Below, piece by piece: positions 27,479 to 35,905 of a DNA stretch of 37,738 nucleotides; the first letter of the stretch is position 1; the number at the start of each line of letters is the position of its first letter. The stretch comes from Candidatus Endobugula sertula. Lineage in GTDB: Bacteria; Pseudomonadota; Gammaproteobacteria; Pseudomonadales; Cellvibrionaceae. The notes under the pieces were generated by a model. The model searched no databases. It saw nothing but the letters and a program-made list of their open reading frames with translations, and was not told the origin of the DNA. The translations under genes were made by a program, and so were the position numbers. Location of the stretch: assembly GCA_001723645.1 (NCBI GenBank), contig MDLC01000032.1, forward strand, positions 1 through 37,738. Reading direction: 5' to 3'.

Positions 27479-29206
27479 ATGAATGCGCCAGCTCTCAGTG
27501 GTCTTGCAAAACGCTTGGTACAAGATAAATTACTCAACGCAGAAGAAGCCCAAAACTATTTAACCACCAGCAAACGCAGTGGTGTTAGCTTTGTCAGTTA
27601 TTTGGTGAAAGCGTCGGTAATGGATGCCGTCACTCTCGCCAGTATTGCCGCTGAAGAGTTTGGTACCCCAGTTTATAATTTAGATGCCCATAATGTTAGT
27701 CATTTGCCGACTGACTTAGTGGACGACCGTTTAATCGCTAAACACCAGATACTCCCTCTTTTTAAACGCGGCCACCGCTTATTTTTAGCCGTAACCGACC
27801 CAACCAACCTGCAAGCCCTAGATGATATCAAATTTAATACGGGCCTAAGTACAGATGCCATTTTAGTGGAAGCCGATAAGTTGGAAATGGCGATTGAAAC
27901 ATTTTTATCGGAACAAGAAGAAACCCTGGGCGAAACGTTAGGTGGCCTTGATGAAGAGGGTTTGGCTGATATCGATATTGATACGACCATGGAAGATGAT
28001 GGTGAAGGCGATGATGCCCTGGAAATTGATGAAGCCCCAATTGTTAAGTTTATTAATAAAATCCTGCTGGAAGCCATACGCCAGGGAGCTTCGGACATTC
28101 ATTTTGAGCCCTATGAGAAAAGTTACCGTATCCGCTTTCGCACCGATGGGGTGTTATCCGAAATTCAAAAACCGCCTTCTAATCTGGCCACTCGTTTAGC
28201 CGCTCGTTTAAAAGTGATGTCACAAATGGATATTTCCGAGCGACGAGTACCTCAGGATGGGCGCATTAAGTTAAAAATTTCTCGCACTAAATCCATTGAT
28301 TTCCGGGTAAACACCTTACCCACCCTGTTTGGTGAAAAAATTGTGCTGCGTATTCTGGATGCCAATTCAGCCAAAATGGGCATTGATGCTCCGGGGTACG
28401 AGGATGATCAGAAAGAGCTGTATATGAAAACCCTGGAACAACCCCAAGGCATGATTTTAGTCACAGGGCCTACGGGTAGTGGTAAAACTGTGTCGCTGTA
28501 TACTGGCCTAAATATTTTAAATACCAGTGAACGCAATATTTCCACTGCCGAAGATCCGGTAGAAATTAATCTGGAAGGGATTAACCAGGTTCAGGTAAAT
28601 AGTCGTGTAGGCTTAACCTTTGCGGAAGCGCTACGTTCCTTCCTGCGTCAGGACCCGGATGTGGTCATGGTAGGAGAAATTCGGGACTTGGAAACTGCTG
28701 AAATTGGTATTAAAGCAGCGCAAACGGGCCACTTGGTATTATCCACACTGCATACCAATAGTGCCGCAGAAACCCTGACCCGTCTGCTGAATATGGGGGT
28801 CCCTACCTTTAATGTGGCTACTACAGTCAGTTTGATCATTGCACAACGATTGGCTAGGCGTTTATGTGTGCACTGTCGTCACCCGATGAAAGAATTACCG
28901 GAGGAGGTGATGAAGCAAGAAGGGCTGTATGAGGAAAATATAGGTCTTCCTCGTCAGGAGTGGCAACTGTACGAAGCCAAAGGTTGTTCCAAGTGTAATC
29001 GGGGTTATAAAGGGCGTGTCGGGATTTATGAAGTGATGAGAATTACCCCGCAGATTTCCAGCCTGATTATGGAAGGAGGTAACTCGATTGATATCGCCAA
29101 CCAAGCCAAAAAAGAAGGGTTTAATAATTTGCGGGTATCCGCTTTACGTAAAGTCACCATGGGTTTGGTGGGTTTAAAAGAGGCGAATCGAGTGACTAAA
29201 GATTAA
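27479..29206 (+). CDS. pilB: Type IV pilus assembly ATPase PilB, 575 aa
   Basis: The cytoplasmic hexameric ATPase that powers pilus extension. An N-terminal GSPII_E domain (about 1-140) precedes the ATPase core, with Walker A GPTGSGKT at about residues 328-335, the Asp box region, Walker B in DPDVVMVGEIRDLETAEI, and a His box (TGHLVLSTLHTN). The zinc-binding tetracysteine is visible as CVHC and CSKC. An acidic linker (DIDIDTTMEDDGEGDDALEID) lies between the domains. The length is normal (566 aa in P. aeruginosa). Confidence 0.96.
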   Translation: MNAPALSGLAKRLVQDKLLNAEEAQNYLTTSKRSGVSFVSYLVKASVMDAVTLASIAAEEFGTPVYNLDAHNVSHLPTDLVDDRLIAKHQILPLFKRGHRLFLAVTDPTNLQALDDIKFNTGLSTDAILVEADKLEMAIETFLSEQEETLGETLGGLDEEGLADIDIDTTMEDDGEGDDALEIDEAPIVKFINKILLEAIRQGASDIHFEPYEKSYRIRFRTDGVLSEIQKPPSNLATRLAARLKVMSQMDISERRVPQDGRIKLKISRTKSIDFRVNTLPTLFGEKIVLRILDANSAKMGIDAPGYEDDQKELYMKTLEQPQGMILVTGPTGSGKTVSLYTGLNILNTSERNISTAEDPVEINLEGINQVQVNSRVGLTFAEALRSFLRQDPDVVMVGEIRDLETAEIGIKAAQTGHLVLSTLHTNSAAETLTRLLNMGVPTFNVATTVSLIIAQRLARRLCVHCRHPMKELPEEVMKQEGLYEENIGLPRQEWQLYEAKGCSKCNRGYKGRVGIYEVMRITPQISSLIMEGGNSIDIANQAKKEGFNNLRVSALRKVTMGLVGLKEANRVTKD

Positions 29207-29272
29207 GACGCTTTGCCTGACTATTTAACTATTCTCATTTTAAGACGTATATATCACTAACAAGGTTTGTTT

Positions 29273-30484
29273 ATGGCAACTCCAGAATCCACAGTGTTTA
29301 TTTATAAGGGTGTTGATCGAAAAGGTAAAAAAGTTGAAGGAGAAATATCCGGTGGCTCACAAACCCTGATTAAAGCTCAATTGCTTAAGCAGGGAGTACG
29401 CACTCACATCGTTCGCAAAAAACCTAAGCCGTTATTTAGTCGCGACAAAAAAATCAAGCCTATGGATATTGCGGTTTTTACCCGGCAAATGGCAACCATG
29501 ATGAAAGCCGGTGTCCCCTTGGTACAAAGCTTTGATATTGTGGCTGATGGGGTTGACAACCCCACCATGAAAACCTTGATTACCCATATCCGTACTGATG
29601 TCGCAGCGGGCACTGGTTTTGCCGTCGCTTTACGCAAGCACCCCAAATATTTTGACTATCTTTTTTGTAATTTAGTCGAGTCTGGGGAACAATCGGGTGC
29701 TTTGGAAGCATTGCTTGATCGTATTGCCACCTATAAAGAAAAAACCGAAGCATTAAAAGCAAAAATCAAGAAAGCACTCACCTATCCTATTACTGTCGTT
29801 ATTGTCGCCTTTATTGTCACAGGTATCTTACTGGTTAAGGTCGTGCCCCAGTTCGCTGAAACATTTAGTAGCTTCGGCGCTGACTTACCCGCATTTACTT
29901 TAGTTGTACTTCGCTTGTCCGAATCCGCTCAACAGTGGTGGTATATTATTTTGCTAGCTACTGTTGGTGGAGTCTTTGCTCTCAAAGCCTTACATCAGCA
30001 CTCACCTAACGTTCGGCTTTTTGTTGACAAATTGATGCTCAAAATACCGGTGGTAGGTCAGATTGTTTACAATTCTATTTTAGCCCGTTATGCTCGAACA
30101 CTCTCAACCACGTTTGCCGCTGGTGTTCCTTTAATTGATGCCTTGCAATCTGTATCAGGTGCTACTGGCAATAGGGTTTATGAAGAAGCGGTATTAAATA
30201 TTCGGGATGACGTATCAACCGGTATCCAATTAAACACGTCTATGCGCACATCCCGTTTATTTCCTGGAATGATGTTACAAATGGTAGCCATTGGGGAAGA
30301 ATCAGGCGCACTTGACGATATGTTGGATAAATCAGCGACTTACCATGAAGATATCGTCGATAGTATGGTGGATAATTTAACCTCCTTATTAGAGCCTCTG
30401 ATTATGTCAGTCTTAGGTGTGTTAGTCGGCGGTTTACTCATTGCCATGTACCTACCTATTTTCCAAATTGGGCAGGTTGTGTAA
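29273..30484 (+). CDS. pilC: Type IV pilus inner-membrane platform protein PilC, 403 aa
   Basis: Inner-membrane protein that couples PilB to pilin assembly. Two GSPII_F domains are seen, each with the family segment: FTRQMATMMKAGVPLVQSFDIV in the first and YARTLSTTFAAGVPLIDALQSV in the second. Three membrane helices are evident (YPITVVIVAFIVTGILLVKVV, WYIILLATVGGVFAL, and IMSVLGVLVGGLLIAMYLPIF). ATG at 29273 is chosen, with AAGG upstream; the frame opens two codons earlier with TTG. Confidence 0.95.
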   Translation: MATPESTVFIYKGVDRKGKKVEGEISGGSQTLIKAQLLKQGVRTHIVRKKPKPLFSRDKKIKPMDIAVFTRQMATMMKAGVPLVQSFDIVADGVDNPTMKTLITHIRTDVAAGTGFAVALRKHPKYFDYLFCNLVESGEQSGALEALLDRIATYKEKTEALKAKIKKALTYPITVVIVAFIVTGILLVKVVPQFAETFSSFGADLPAFTLVVLRLSESAQQWWYIILLATVGGVFALKALHQHSPNVRLFVDKLMLKIPVVGQIVYNSILARYARTLSTTFAAGVPLIDALQSVSGATGNRVYEEAVLNIRDDVSTGIQLNTSMRTSRLFPGMMLQMVAIGEESGALDDMLDKSATYHEDIVDSMVDNLTSLLEPLIMSVLGVLVGGLLIAMYLPIFQIGQVV

Positions 30485-30513
30485 AACAACCCTCTTATCG
30501 ATTAGGAATCCAT

Positions 30514-31398
30514 ATGATGACTGATGCTAGCACTTTACTGGCAACGATTGCAGCTATCCCTTGGTTTTATTACCCTTTTGTTTTACTCATTGGTCTGCTC
30601 ATCGGCAGTTTTTTAAACGTTGTTATTTTCCGCACGCCCAAGATCATGGAGCAGGAATTCCGTCAGGGTTGCTGCGAATTTTTAGACATTAAGAATCATC
30701 AAACCAAAGTAGAAACCCTTTCCCTGTCGAAACCAAGTTCTACCTGCCCTCGCTGTAAAAACCTCATTAAACCCTGGCATAATATTCCCATCATCAGTTA
30801 TCTGTTACTCAAAGGGAAATGTGCCCATTGTGCTTGCCCTATCAGTATTCGCTATCCTTTGGTTGAACTGGCTACGGGGTTGCTAACCGTTCTGACCATC
30901 GCCGTATTGGGTCTCTCTATGGAGTCACTAGTCGCTCTATTGTTACTTTGGTCGTTGATCGCATTAGCAATGATTGACATTGATACCCAATTATTGCCTG
31001 ACAGTATTACGCTGCCCCTATTATGGTCGGGGTTAATAGCAAACAGTTTTGGTTTGTACGTTGAGTTAGCGGAAGCAGTATGGGGTGTAGTGTGTGGATA
31101 TTTATCCCTGTGGTCGGTGTTTTGGTTATTTAAAATACTGACTGGCAAGGAAGGTATGGGTTATGGTGATTTTAAATTGTTGGCCGCACTGGGGGCCTGG
31201 ATGGGCTGGCAGGCGCTGCCACTCATTATTTTGCTATCTTCTTTTGTGGGAGCCTGTATTGGTATAGCTGGCATTATGATGTTAGGTCGCGATAAAAATG
31301 TTCCCATCCCCTTTGGACCCTATCTGGCGATCGCTGGTTGGATTGCTTTTTTGTGGGGCGATCACATTACGCAAGCGTATTTACGGTTTTTGGCATGA
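30514..31398 (+). CDS. pilD: Prepilin peptidase / N-methyltransferase PilD, 294 aa
   Basis: Inner-membrane aspartyl protease that removes the pilin leader and methylates the new N-terminal Phe. Two zinc-binding CxxC pairs are present (CPRCKN and CAHCACP) in the cytoplasmic loop, and the catalytic aspartates are in AMIDIDTQLLPD and GMGYGDFKLLAALGAWMGW (GxGD). Eight hydrophobic segments are expected. The stop overlaps the coaE start (ATGA). Confidence 0.95.
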   Translation: MMTDASTLLATIAAIPWFYYPFVLLIGLLIGSFLNVVIFRTPKIMEQEFRQGCCEFLDIKNHQTKVETLSLSKPSSTCPRCKNLIKPWHNIPIISYLLLKGKCAHCACPISIRYPLVELATGLLTVLTIAVLGLSMESLVALLLLWSLIALAMIDIDTQLLPDSITLPLLWSGLIANSFGLYVELAEAVWGVVCGYLSLWSVFWLFKILTGKEGMGYGDFKLLAALGAWMGWQALPLIILLSSFVGACIGIAGIMMLGRDKNVPIPFGPYLAIAGWIAFLWGDHITQAYLRFLA

Positions 31399-32006
31399 CC
31401 TATATTCTGGGTTTAACGGGAGGTATTGGTAGCGGCAAATCTGCGGCTACAGATTATTTTGCAAGTTTAGGTATTGAGATTGTTGATGCCGATAAAATCT
31501 CTCGTGAGGTCGTTGCTCAAGGCTCGCCTACGTTACAAAAAATTGGCCAACATTTTGGCCAGCAGATGCTGACCGAAGACAATACCCTGAACCGCGCTTT
31601 GTTACGAGAACATATTTTTGCTAACGTGGAAGCCAAGCAATGGTTGGAAAATTTATTACATCCGTTAATTCGAGAAATCATTATTCAGCGTTCAAAAAAC
31701 ATTCGATCACCCTATGGCATTTTAGTATCTCCATTATTATTTGAAACTCAACAGGATCAATTGGTAGACCGTACGTTGGTGATTGACAGCAGTGAAAAAC
31801 TGCAACAACAGCGAGCACAGCAACGGGATGGTGTAAGCAAAGAACAGATTGAAAAAATGATGGCTTCACAGTTATCTCGTCAGGAACGTAATCAACGAGC
31901 CGATGATGTGATTAAAAATAATGGGGGTCTGGAAGATTTTCATCGGGCACTGGGCGATTATCATCGGGGTATTCTCAACAAAATGAAGGCAGAAGAATCT
32001 GGATAG
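31395..32006 (+). CDS. coaE: Dephospho-CoA kinase CoaE, 203 aa
   Basis: Phosphorylates dephospho-CoA, the last step of coenzyme A synthesis. Walker A is GLTGGIGSGKS at residues 6-16, followed by VDADKISREVV and the LHPLIR motif typical of CoaE. The ATG overlaps the pilD stop. The pilBCD-coaE order is conserved in Pseudomonas-like genomes. The upstream open frame to 31338 is inside pilD and not used. Confidence 0.95.
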   Translation: MTYILGLTGGIGSGKSAATDYFASLGIEIVDADKISREVVAQGSPTLQKIGQHFGQQMLTEDNTLNRALLREHIFANVEAKQWLENLLHPLIREIIIQRSKNIRSPYGILVSPLLFETQQDQLVDRTLVIDSSEKLQQQRAQQRDGVSKEQIEKMMASQLSRQERNQRADDVIKNNGGLEDFHRALGDYHRGILNKMKAEESG

Positions 32007-32078
32007 AAACACTTGCTAACTGAATGCAACCTGACAAACACTGTCTAAGACTAAATCCTAGAAAATTTTAATCGTGTA

Positions 32079-32124
32079 TTATAGTCACATAATTTATCTT
32101 ATGAAATTGATTAAGTGACTATAA
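32079..32124. repeat. 10-bp inverted repeat upstream of AbiEii pseudogene
   Basis: TTATAGTCAC (32079-32088) is inverted at 32115-32124 as GTGACTATAA, with a 26-base spacer. It could be a coaE terminator (the second arm leads into AAAA, so not strongly) or the operator that AbiEi-type antitoxins bind. The second arm overlaps the first possible start of the pseudogene. Confidence 0.5.
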
Positions 32125-32761
32125 AAAATACGCATCACCTGAAGGCTGCCGACTTTATTACATTAGCAAAGTCGGCACCTGGTAAGAAAACATATCAGCG
32201 TTTGATGATATTAGCCTACCTAAAGGGTTTTATGTGCTTCAAAGGTCTTCAGAAGATCTAGATTTTCGTTGTCGATATGACATTGAAGCTTCGGGTAATC
32301 AGCTTCGAAAAATGAGATCCGAATAGCGAGCCCAGCTCATCGAAAAGATAAATGCCTGTGACTTTGTTTCGCTTGATGAATCAGATGTTGCCAAAGCAAG
32401 TAATGACATAAAGTTTCCTGTATCCTATGAAGAGAAGCAGTTTGAACATACTGCGCTTCGTGCAGAGCTACAGGTTGAGTTTAGCTTCACAGAACCTCGG
32501 CTTAAACCAGAGGTTCGAAACATACCATCATTTGTATCCAGATTCACTGACGGTTCTGCTGAAACAAAGATACTTTGTCTTTCTCCAGTGAAAACTGCGC
32601 CAAATAAGTTGAGCACACTAACCTAGCGAATATTAAAGCGCGATCGCAGTGATGAAAATGACGATCCAGCGATGATTCGGTACTACGAGCTGGTTTAATA
32701 TTGTAAAGCTCTTGAACAAGATCGCTGTAAAGCTATTCGTATCATTCAAGATACTTCTTAA
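32115..32761 (+). pseudogene. AbiEii/AbiGii-type nucleotidyltransferase toxin, decayed
   Basis: In one frame, from about 32222, this reads RSSEDLDFRCRYDIEASGNQLRKMRSE-stop-RAQLIEKINACDF, then an intact run EFSFTEPRLKPEVRNI, then LSPVKTAPNKLSTLT-stop-RILKRDRSDENDDPAMIRYYELV-stop. SEDLDF is the nucleotidyltransferase signature, and the LSxVKTAxxKLSxLT(W)R and RDRSDxxDDP segments are characteristic of PF08843 toxins. Stops lie at 32324-32326 (TAG), 32624-32626 (TAG) and 32696-32698 (TAA); the two TAGs each stand where Trp is expected. The N-terminal part (to about 32222) is in another frame. No AbiEi-like antitoxin is adjacent. The gene is dead. Confidence 0.75.
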
Positions 32762-32977
32762 TTATCCTTTTACTCATTTAATAACCTGACTGAGACTCAT
32801 TTGCGTATAGTATTTATACTGCTGAGCCGAATGCAAATCACCAAAAGCCGATACCGACTATTGTTAGGTTTTTGTGTTGTGCCAGAGGTTGCCCATTTAT
32901 GGTTGGCTTTAGCATGCGATATAGCCCCATACCTCAATATATTTGAAAGCCATCATAAGAATTAACCCAAAACGCAG
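32762..32977. other. Gene-free stretch after the toxin pseudogene
   Basis: No coding frame or signal that I can support; probably more decayed DNA. Confidence 0.3.
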
Positions 32978-33130
32978 CTACTTTCGCCAGTCAGTTGGGC
33001 ATAAGTCATAAGCTCCAACTCCACCCAAAAATACCCCTCCACAGAGTATCATTGCGAGCCAGTTATCTGCTAAATGCCTACTGTATTCCTCTTCAGATAG
33101 ATAAGCATTATTCACTTTATATCGTGCCAT
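32978..33130 (-). CDS. Possible 50-aa membrane protein
   Basis: The minus-strand frame from ATG at 33130 gives 50 residues: a basic/polar N-terminus with YLSEEEYSRHLADNW, a short hydrophobic helix MILCGGVFLGGVGAYDL, and a Trp-Arg-Lys end. The composition looks protein-like, and a weak AGAGAAA site precedes the start. It is shorter than most gene finders keep. No family is recognised. Confidence 0.35.
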   Translation of the reverse strand: MARYKVNNAYLSEEEYSRHLADNWLAMILCGGVFLGGVGAYDLCPTDWRK

Positions 33131-33403
33131 GACTTTTTCTCTAGGTTCAGTTGTTAAACCTGGATAGTTGCATTCTAGATAGGTTTGTCAAAGTAGCGTC
33201 GAGTGGCGCGCTTTTCTCTTTGCAAAGCCGCTAACCCCTCTTAGTTTTGATTTCACTCGCAAAAGTACGTCTGTTTATAAAAGTGCTCAGGTATGCCGTT
33301 GTATATTGAGTGAGCAAAATAACCGTTTTGGTGTTCAAGCCAAATCGGAATACCTGATCAGTCAATTCTGGCACACCGTGCAAAAACAACCAGCGCACCC
33401 ATA
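33131..33403. other. Intergenic stretch before the LexA box
   Basis: A minus-strand frame reads RWLFLHGVPELTDQVF and further residues but has no start; I see no supportable gene. Confidence 0.3.
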
Positions 33404-33419
33404 CTGTATATAAAAACAG
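33404..33419 (+). promoter_or_regulatory. LexA (SOS) box
   Basis: CTGTATATAAAAACAG is a perfect CTGT-N8-ACAG with an AT-rich middle, very close to the gammaproteobacterial consensus. It overlaps the -35 position of a promoter whose -10 could be TATAAA at 33428-33433; a perfect TATAAT also lies at 33460-33465. The gene downstream starts at 33495. Confidence 0.65.
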
Positions 33420-33494
33420 TTCACACCTATAAAATGTAAATAAAGCAATCCTAATTAGATATAATAGGAGAAAATTTCTAGCGGGGAGTTATTG

Positions 33495-33902
33495 ATGACA
33501 ACAGATATCTGGAATCCTACACAAAAGTCCATTCAATCATCTTATGTTATTAACATGACATTTTTACAGAGTATTATTCAATTGATGGAAGACAACGACT
33601 CGTTATCTGTAGAATCATTACTAACTCATGAGGAACAACAAAAGCATCGATTTATAATGCAATTACCAAAAGAACAATGGTTTGCTATCAAAGATAGCCT
33701 ATCTGTCGATGATATACATTTGCTTATTAAATTTTTTACTCTCGCTGAAATGCAATTCAGCGATTGGACTGGTAAAGAAAAATCCCCAGTTATCTGGCTA
33801 ACAAAAATATTGCGCCAAAAAGGTAAAATACTGGAAAAAGAACTGCTGTTATGGATAAAAGAAAACAGCAGTAATAAATTTTTACCCTATGGTGCTTTAT
33901 AA
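33495..33902 (+). CDS. Hypothetical protein, probably SOS-regulated, 135 aa
   Basis: A 135-residue, mainly helical, soluble protein with no signal peptide. It has an acidic first half (DNDSLSVESLLTHEEQQKH) and Leu/Trp-rich helices (IWLTKILRQKGKILEKELLLWIKEN). I do not recognise a family. GGGGAG lies upstream of the ATG at 33495; a TTG one codon earlier is less likely. A strong LexA box 75 bases upstream suggests induction on DNA damage. The neighbours are an AlgP-like histone-like gene and a decayed toxin gene. A role in SOS response or cell-division control is only conjecture. Confidence 0.7.
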   Translation: MTTDIWNPTQKSIQSSYVINMTFLQSIIQLMEDNDSLSVESLLTHEEQQKHRFIMQLPKEQWFAIKDSLSVDDIHLLIKFFTLAEMQFSDWTGKEKSPVIWLTKILRQKGKILEKELLLWIKENSSNKFLPYGAL

Positions 33903-34115
33903 AAGGTGGGCTTATAGAGATAAAAAACAAAGTTAACACTGGTTTTTTTATCCTCAAAACACAATTTTTTGACCCAAAAGCCAAAAAAAAACAGTTTTTT
34001 TATTAAAAATTTACATTTTTTTATTGCAAAATTTTTATTCTGCTATTATTAATTGTATAATTCCCCTTGTTTAATAAAAACTTAATTTTCTTACTTAACC
34101 TTAAGGAATCACTCC
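33903..34115. other. AT-rich region upstream of the histone-like gene
   Basis: Very A/T-rich, with long T and A runs from 33940 to 34040. It is likely to hold the histone-like gene promoter; no exact boxes can be set. Confidence 0.4.
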
Positions 34116-34853
34116 ATGCCCGTATCAAAATCCGCTAATCCCGTAAAAGCTATTGAAGCTGAAATAGAAAAACTCAACAAGCAACTCGCCTCCGCTCAAA
34201 ATAAGCAACTCGCCTCCCTTAGAAAAGACGTTGTAAAAGGCACTAAAGCTGTTGCCGATGCGGCTAAAAAAGCAAAATCTGCTAGTGCCAAGGTAACCGC
34301 TATTGCTAAAAAGAAAAAGACAGCAGCGGCGGCTAAGCAATTGGTAGCGGCTAAAAAAGCGGCTGCTGCTGCGAAAACAAATGTCGCCGTCGCTAAAAAG
34401 GCCCTTGATGAAAATAAGGCCGCATTAAAAGCGTTGGTAACATCCGTAAAAAATTCAGCAGCAATCGCTCAGGCTGTGGCTCGCGCCGAAGCCTCTCTAA
34501 CAAAGAAACAGACTATAGTAGCTAAGAAAGCTGCCACTAAAGAAAAGGTTGCGGCTAAAAAAGCAGCAGCCAAAGCCAAGGCTGCCGCTAAAGCCAAAGC
34601 CGCTAAAGAAAAAGTAGCTGCCAGGAAAGCTGCCGCTAAAGCCAAGGCTGCCGCTAAGGCCAACGTCGCTAAAGAAAAAGCTGCTGCCAGGAAAGCTGCT
34701 GCCAAAACCAAGGCTGCTGCTAAAGCCAAAGCCGCTAAAGAGAAAGCCGCTGCCAGAAAAGCGGCCGCTAAAGAGAAAGCCGCTGCCAGAAAAGCGGCCG
34801 CCAAAGCCAAAGCAAAGTCAGCCCAGAAGAAAATGGCTAAGAAAAAGCAATAG
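34116..34853 (+). CDS. Lys/Ala-rich histone H1-like protein (AlgP-like), 245 aa
   Basis: A highly basic, Ala/Lys-rich protein. The N-terminal part (about 1-60) is a normal coiled-coil-like helix (IEAEIEKLNKQLASAQNK); from about residue 60 it becomes KKTAAAAKQLVAAKKAAAAAK and then repeated KAAAKAKAAA / KEKAAARKAAAK units to a KKMAKKKQ end. This is the layout of AlgP/AlgR3 of Pseudomonas, a histone-like regulator of alginate genes, and of other H1-like bacterial proteins that compact DNA. The repeat length probably varies between strains by slippage. AAGGA precedes the ATG and a strong terminator follows. Confidence 0.8.
   Translation: MPVSKSANPVKAIEAEIEKLNKQLASAQNKQLASLRKDVVKGTKAVADAAKKAKSASAKVTAIAKKKKTAAAAKQLVAAKKAAAAAKTNVAVAKKALDENKAALKALVTSVKNSAAIAQAVARAEASLTKKQTIVAKKAATKEKVAAKKAAAKAKAAAKAKAAKEKVAARKAAAKAKAAAKANVAKEKAAARKAAAKTKAAAKAKAAKEKAAARKAAAKEKAAARKAAAKAKAKSAQKKMAKKKQ
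34731..34796 (+). repeat. Perfect 33-bp tandem repeat, two copies
   Basis: The 33-base unit at 34731-34763 (encoding AAKEKAAARKA) is repeated without change at 34764-34796, inside the histone-like gene. Shorter imperfect copies precede it. Perfect identity at all positions, including third codon bases, points to a recent duplication. Confidence 0.9.
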
Positions 34854-34881
34854 TCATCATTATTCGTTCTGTTACCCCTAT

Positions 34882-34909
34882 ATTGGCTGGTAAAACCAGC
34901 CAATTTTTT
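34882..34909 (+). terminator. Rho-independent terminator of the histone-like gene
   Basis: ATTGGCTGG and CCAGCCAAT form a 9-10 bp stem around a short A-rich loop, followed by a run of six T. It lies 29 bases beyond the stop codon. Confidence 0.9.
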
Positions 34910-34924
34910 ATGACTGTCTTTTCT

Positions 34925-35551
34925 CTACAGAGGTTTTATCTTAATTTCGCATTTATCCAAAGCATTCGCCTTAGCCATCGCCTTATAGCGTATAGTTTTC
35001 TTTTGCAAGCTTTTAGCTTCAAAATTAATGCGGTATCGAACCATACCAGTGTTAGAGATATTAGGGACGGGAGGCAAGTCGGTAAGCACTTTCAAACCAC
35101 CAAATAAGCGAGTTTTTTTCTTAAATTGCTGATAACAGATTTTCCAGTATTTCTTCTGCTCTTGTTGTTTTTTACGTATATCATCTTCCCTAGCCTGTTG
35201 TTTCTGCTTTTCTTTCTTCCTATGCATTTTTTCCAGCAGATTAGTGACTTGAAATGTATTACCATCAACAAGAACGGATATTATCTCTCGCCGTTCTGTA
35301 CGACAACGAAAGATAAATATAGGATGCTCCAAGGACGAACGATGTTCAGATAGAGTGCCCTTAAACAATTCATAACAGTCGGGGTTACTCTGCACCATTT
35401 TCGCGGCTTTTAATAACTGATTATAGTGGTGTTGATAAGACACAGGAAGCCATAAATCAACCTTTGACAGCGGACTGGCACTAACGTTGGAAAACACGAT
35501 GGGGCCTAAAGAAAAATACAACACAAAGGCATGTCGATGCACTCTGTTCAT
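34925..35551 (-). CDS. Exported basic protein of unknown function, 208 aa
   Basis: The N-terminus (MNRVHRHAFVLYFSLGPIVFSNVSASP) looks like a signal peptide with cleavage near ASA. The mature chain has four cysteines and a Lys/Gln/Glu-rich coiled-coil stretch (EKMHRKKEKQKQQAREDDIRKKQQEQKK) in the middle. No family is recognised. It runs toward the histone-like gene terminator, on the opposite strand, and a perfect 19-base palindrome sits 10 bases before its ATG. Confidence 0.7.
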   Translation of the reverse strand: MNRVHRHAFVLYFSLGPIVFSNVSASPLSKVDLWLPVSYQHHYNQLLKAAKMVQSNPDCYELFKGTLSEHRSSLEHPIFIFRCRTERREIISVLVDGNTFQVTNLLEKMHRKKEKQKQQAREDDIRKKQQEQKKYWKICYQQFKKKTRLFGGLKVLTDLPPVPNISNTGMVRYRINFEAKSLQKKTIRYKAMAKANALDKCEIKIKPL

Positions 35552-35561
35552 AATCTTACAA

Positions 35562-35580
35562 TATAATAACGGTTATTATA
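35562..35580. promoter_or_regulatory. 19-base palindrome TATAATAAC-G-GTTATTATA
   Basis: A perfect 9-bp inverted repeat with a single central base, immediately upstream of the exported-protein gene. It is too close to the start to be its -10/-35 region and could be an operator or mRNA hairpin that covers the ribosome site. Confidence 0.5.
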
Positions 35581-35905
35581 CCAAGTGTAGAATGTAAATT
35601 TTATATACGCCAGAAACAGACGAAGAAGAATACCTTATTACACTAAGAACCATAATAGTTAGCTATGGCAAGGCCGCATCGTTTTTAGCAACAGAAGACC
35701 ATTGTACCGTTAGAAAATTTGATGAAACCTATAGCGTGGGAACATCATAGGTTGTCATGATAAAAACGGTTATTTTTGCAGAAAATTCTAATGAAACTCG
35801 TTTTTTGATGTAAAGGTCTTCAGCACCTATTTTAAATGTTATCATACACAGAGCCAAGTCACTATGCGATAGAGCTAAATCCCACGAACCAATGATACTG
35901 CCCTT
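35581..35905. other. Gene-free stretch upstream of selO
   Basis: About 325 bases that contain no supportable gene. The selO promoter should be near the right end; no clear boxes are seen. Confidence 0.4.

Noticed and set aside
3913-32626. TAG codons in place of Trp in the integrase and AbiEii remnants, suggesting amber recoding or readthrough
   Set aside because: Intact genes here (uvrA, argJ-like, lysR) end with TAG at the expected position, and the affected genes also have TGA, TAA and frame changes. Simple decay explains it.
33235-33400. Minus-strand frame reading RWLFLHGVPELTDQVF, possibly a gene controlled by the LexA box in the other direction
   Set aside because: It has no start codon with a ribosome site and matches no family I know; the plus-strand gene is the better target.
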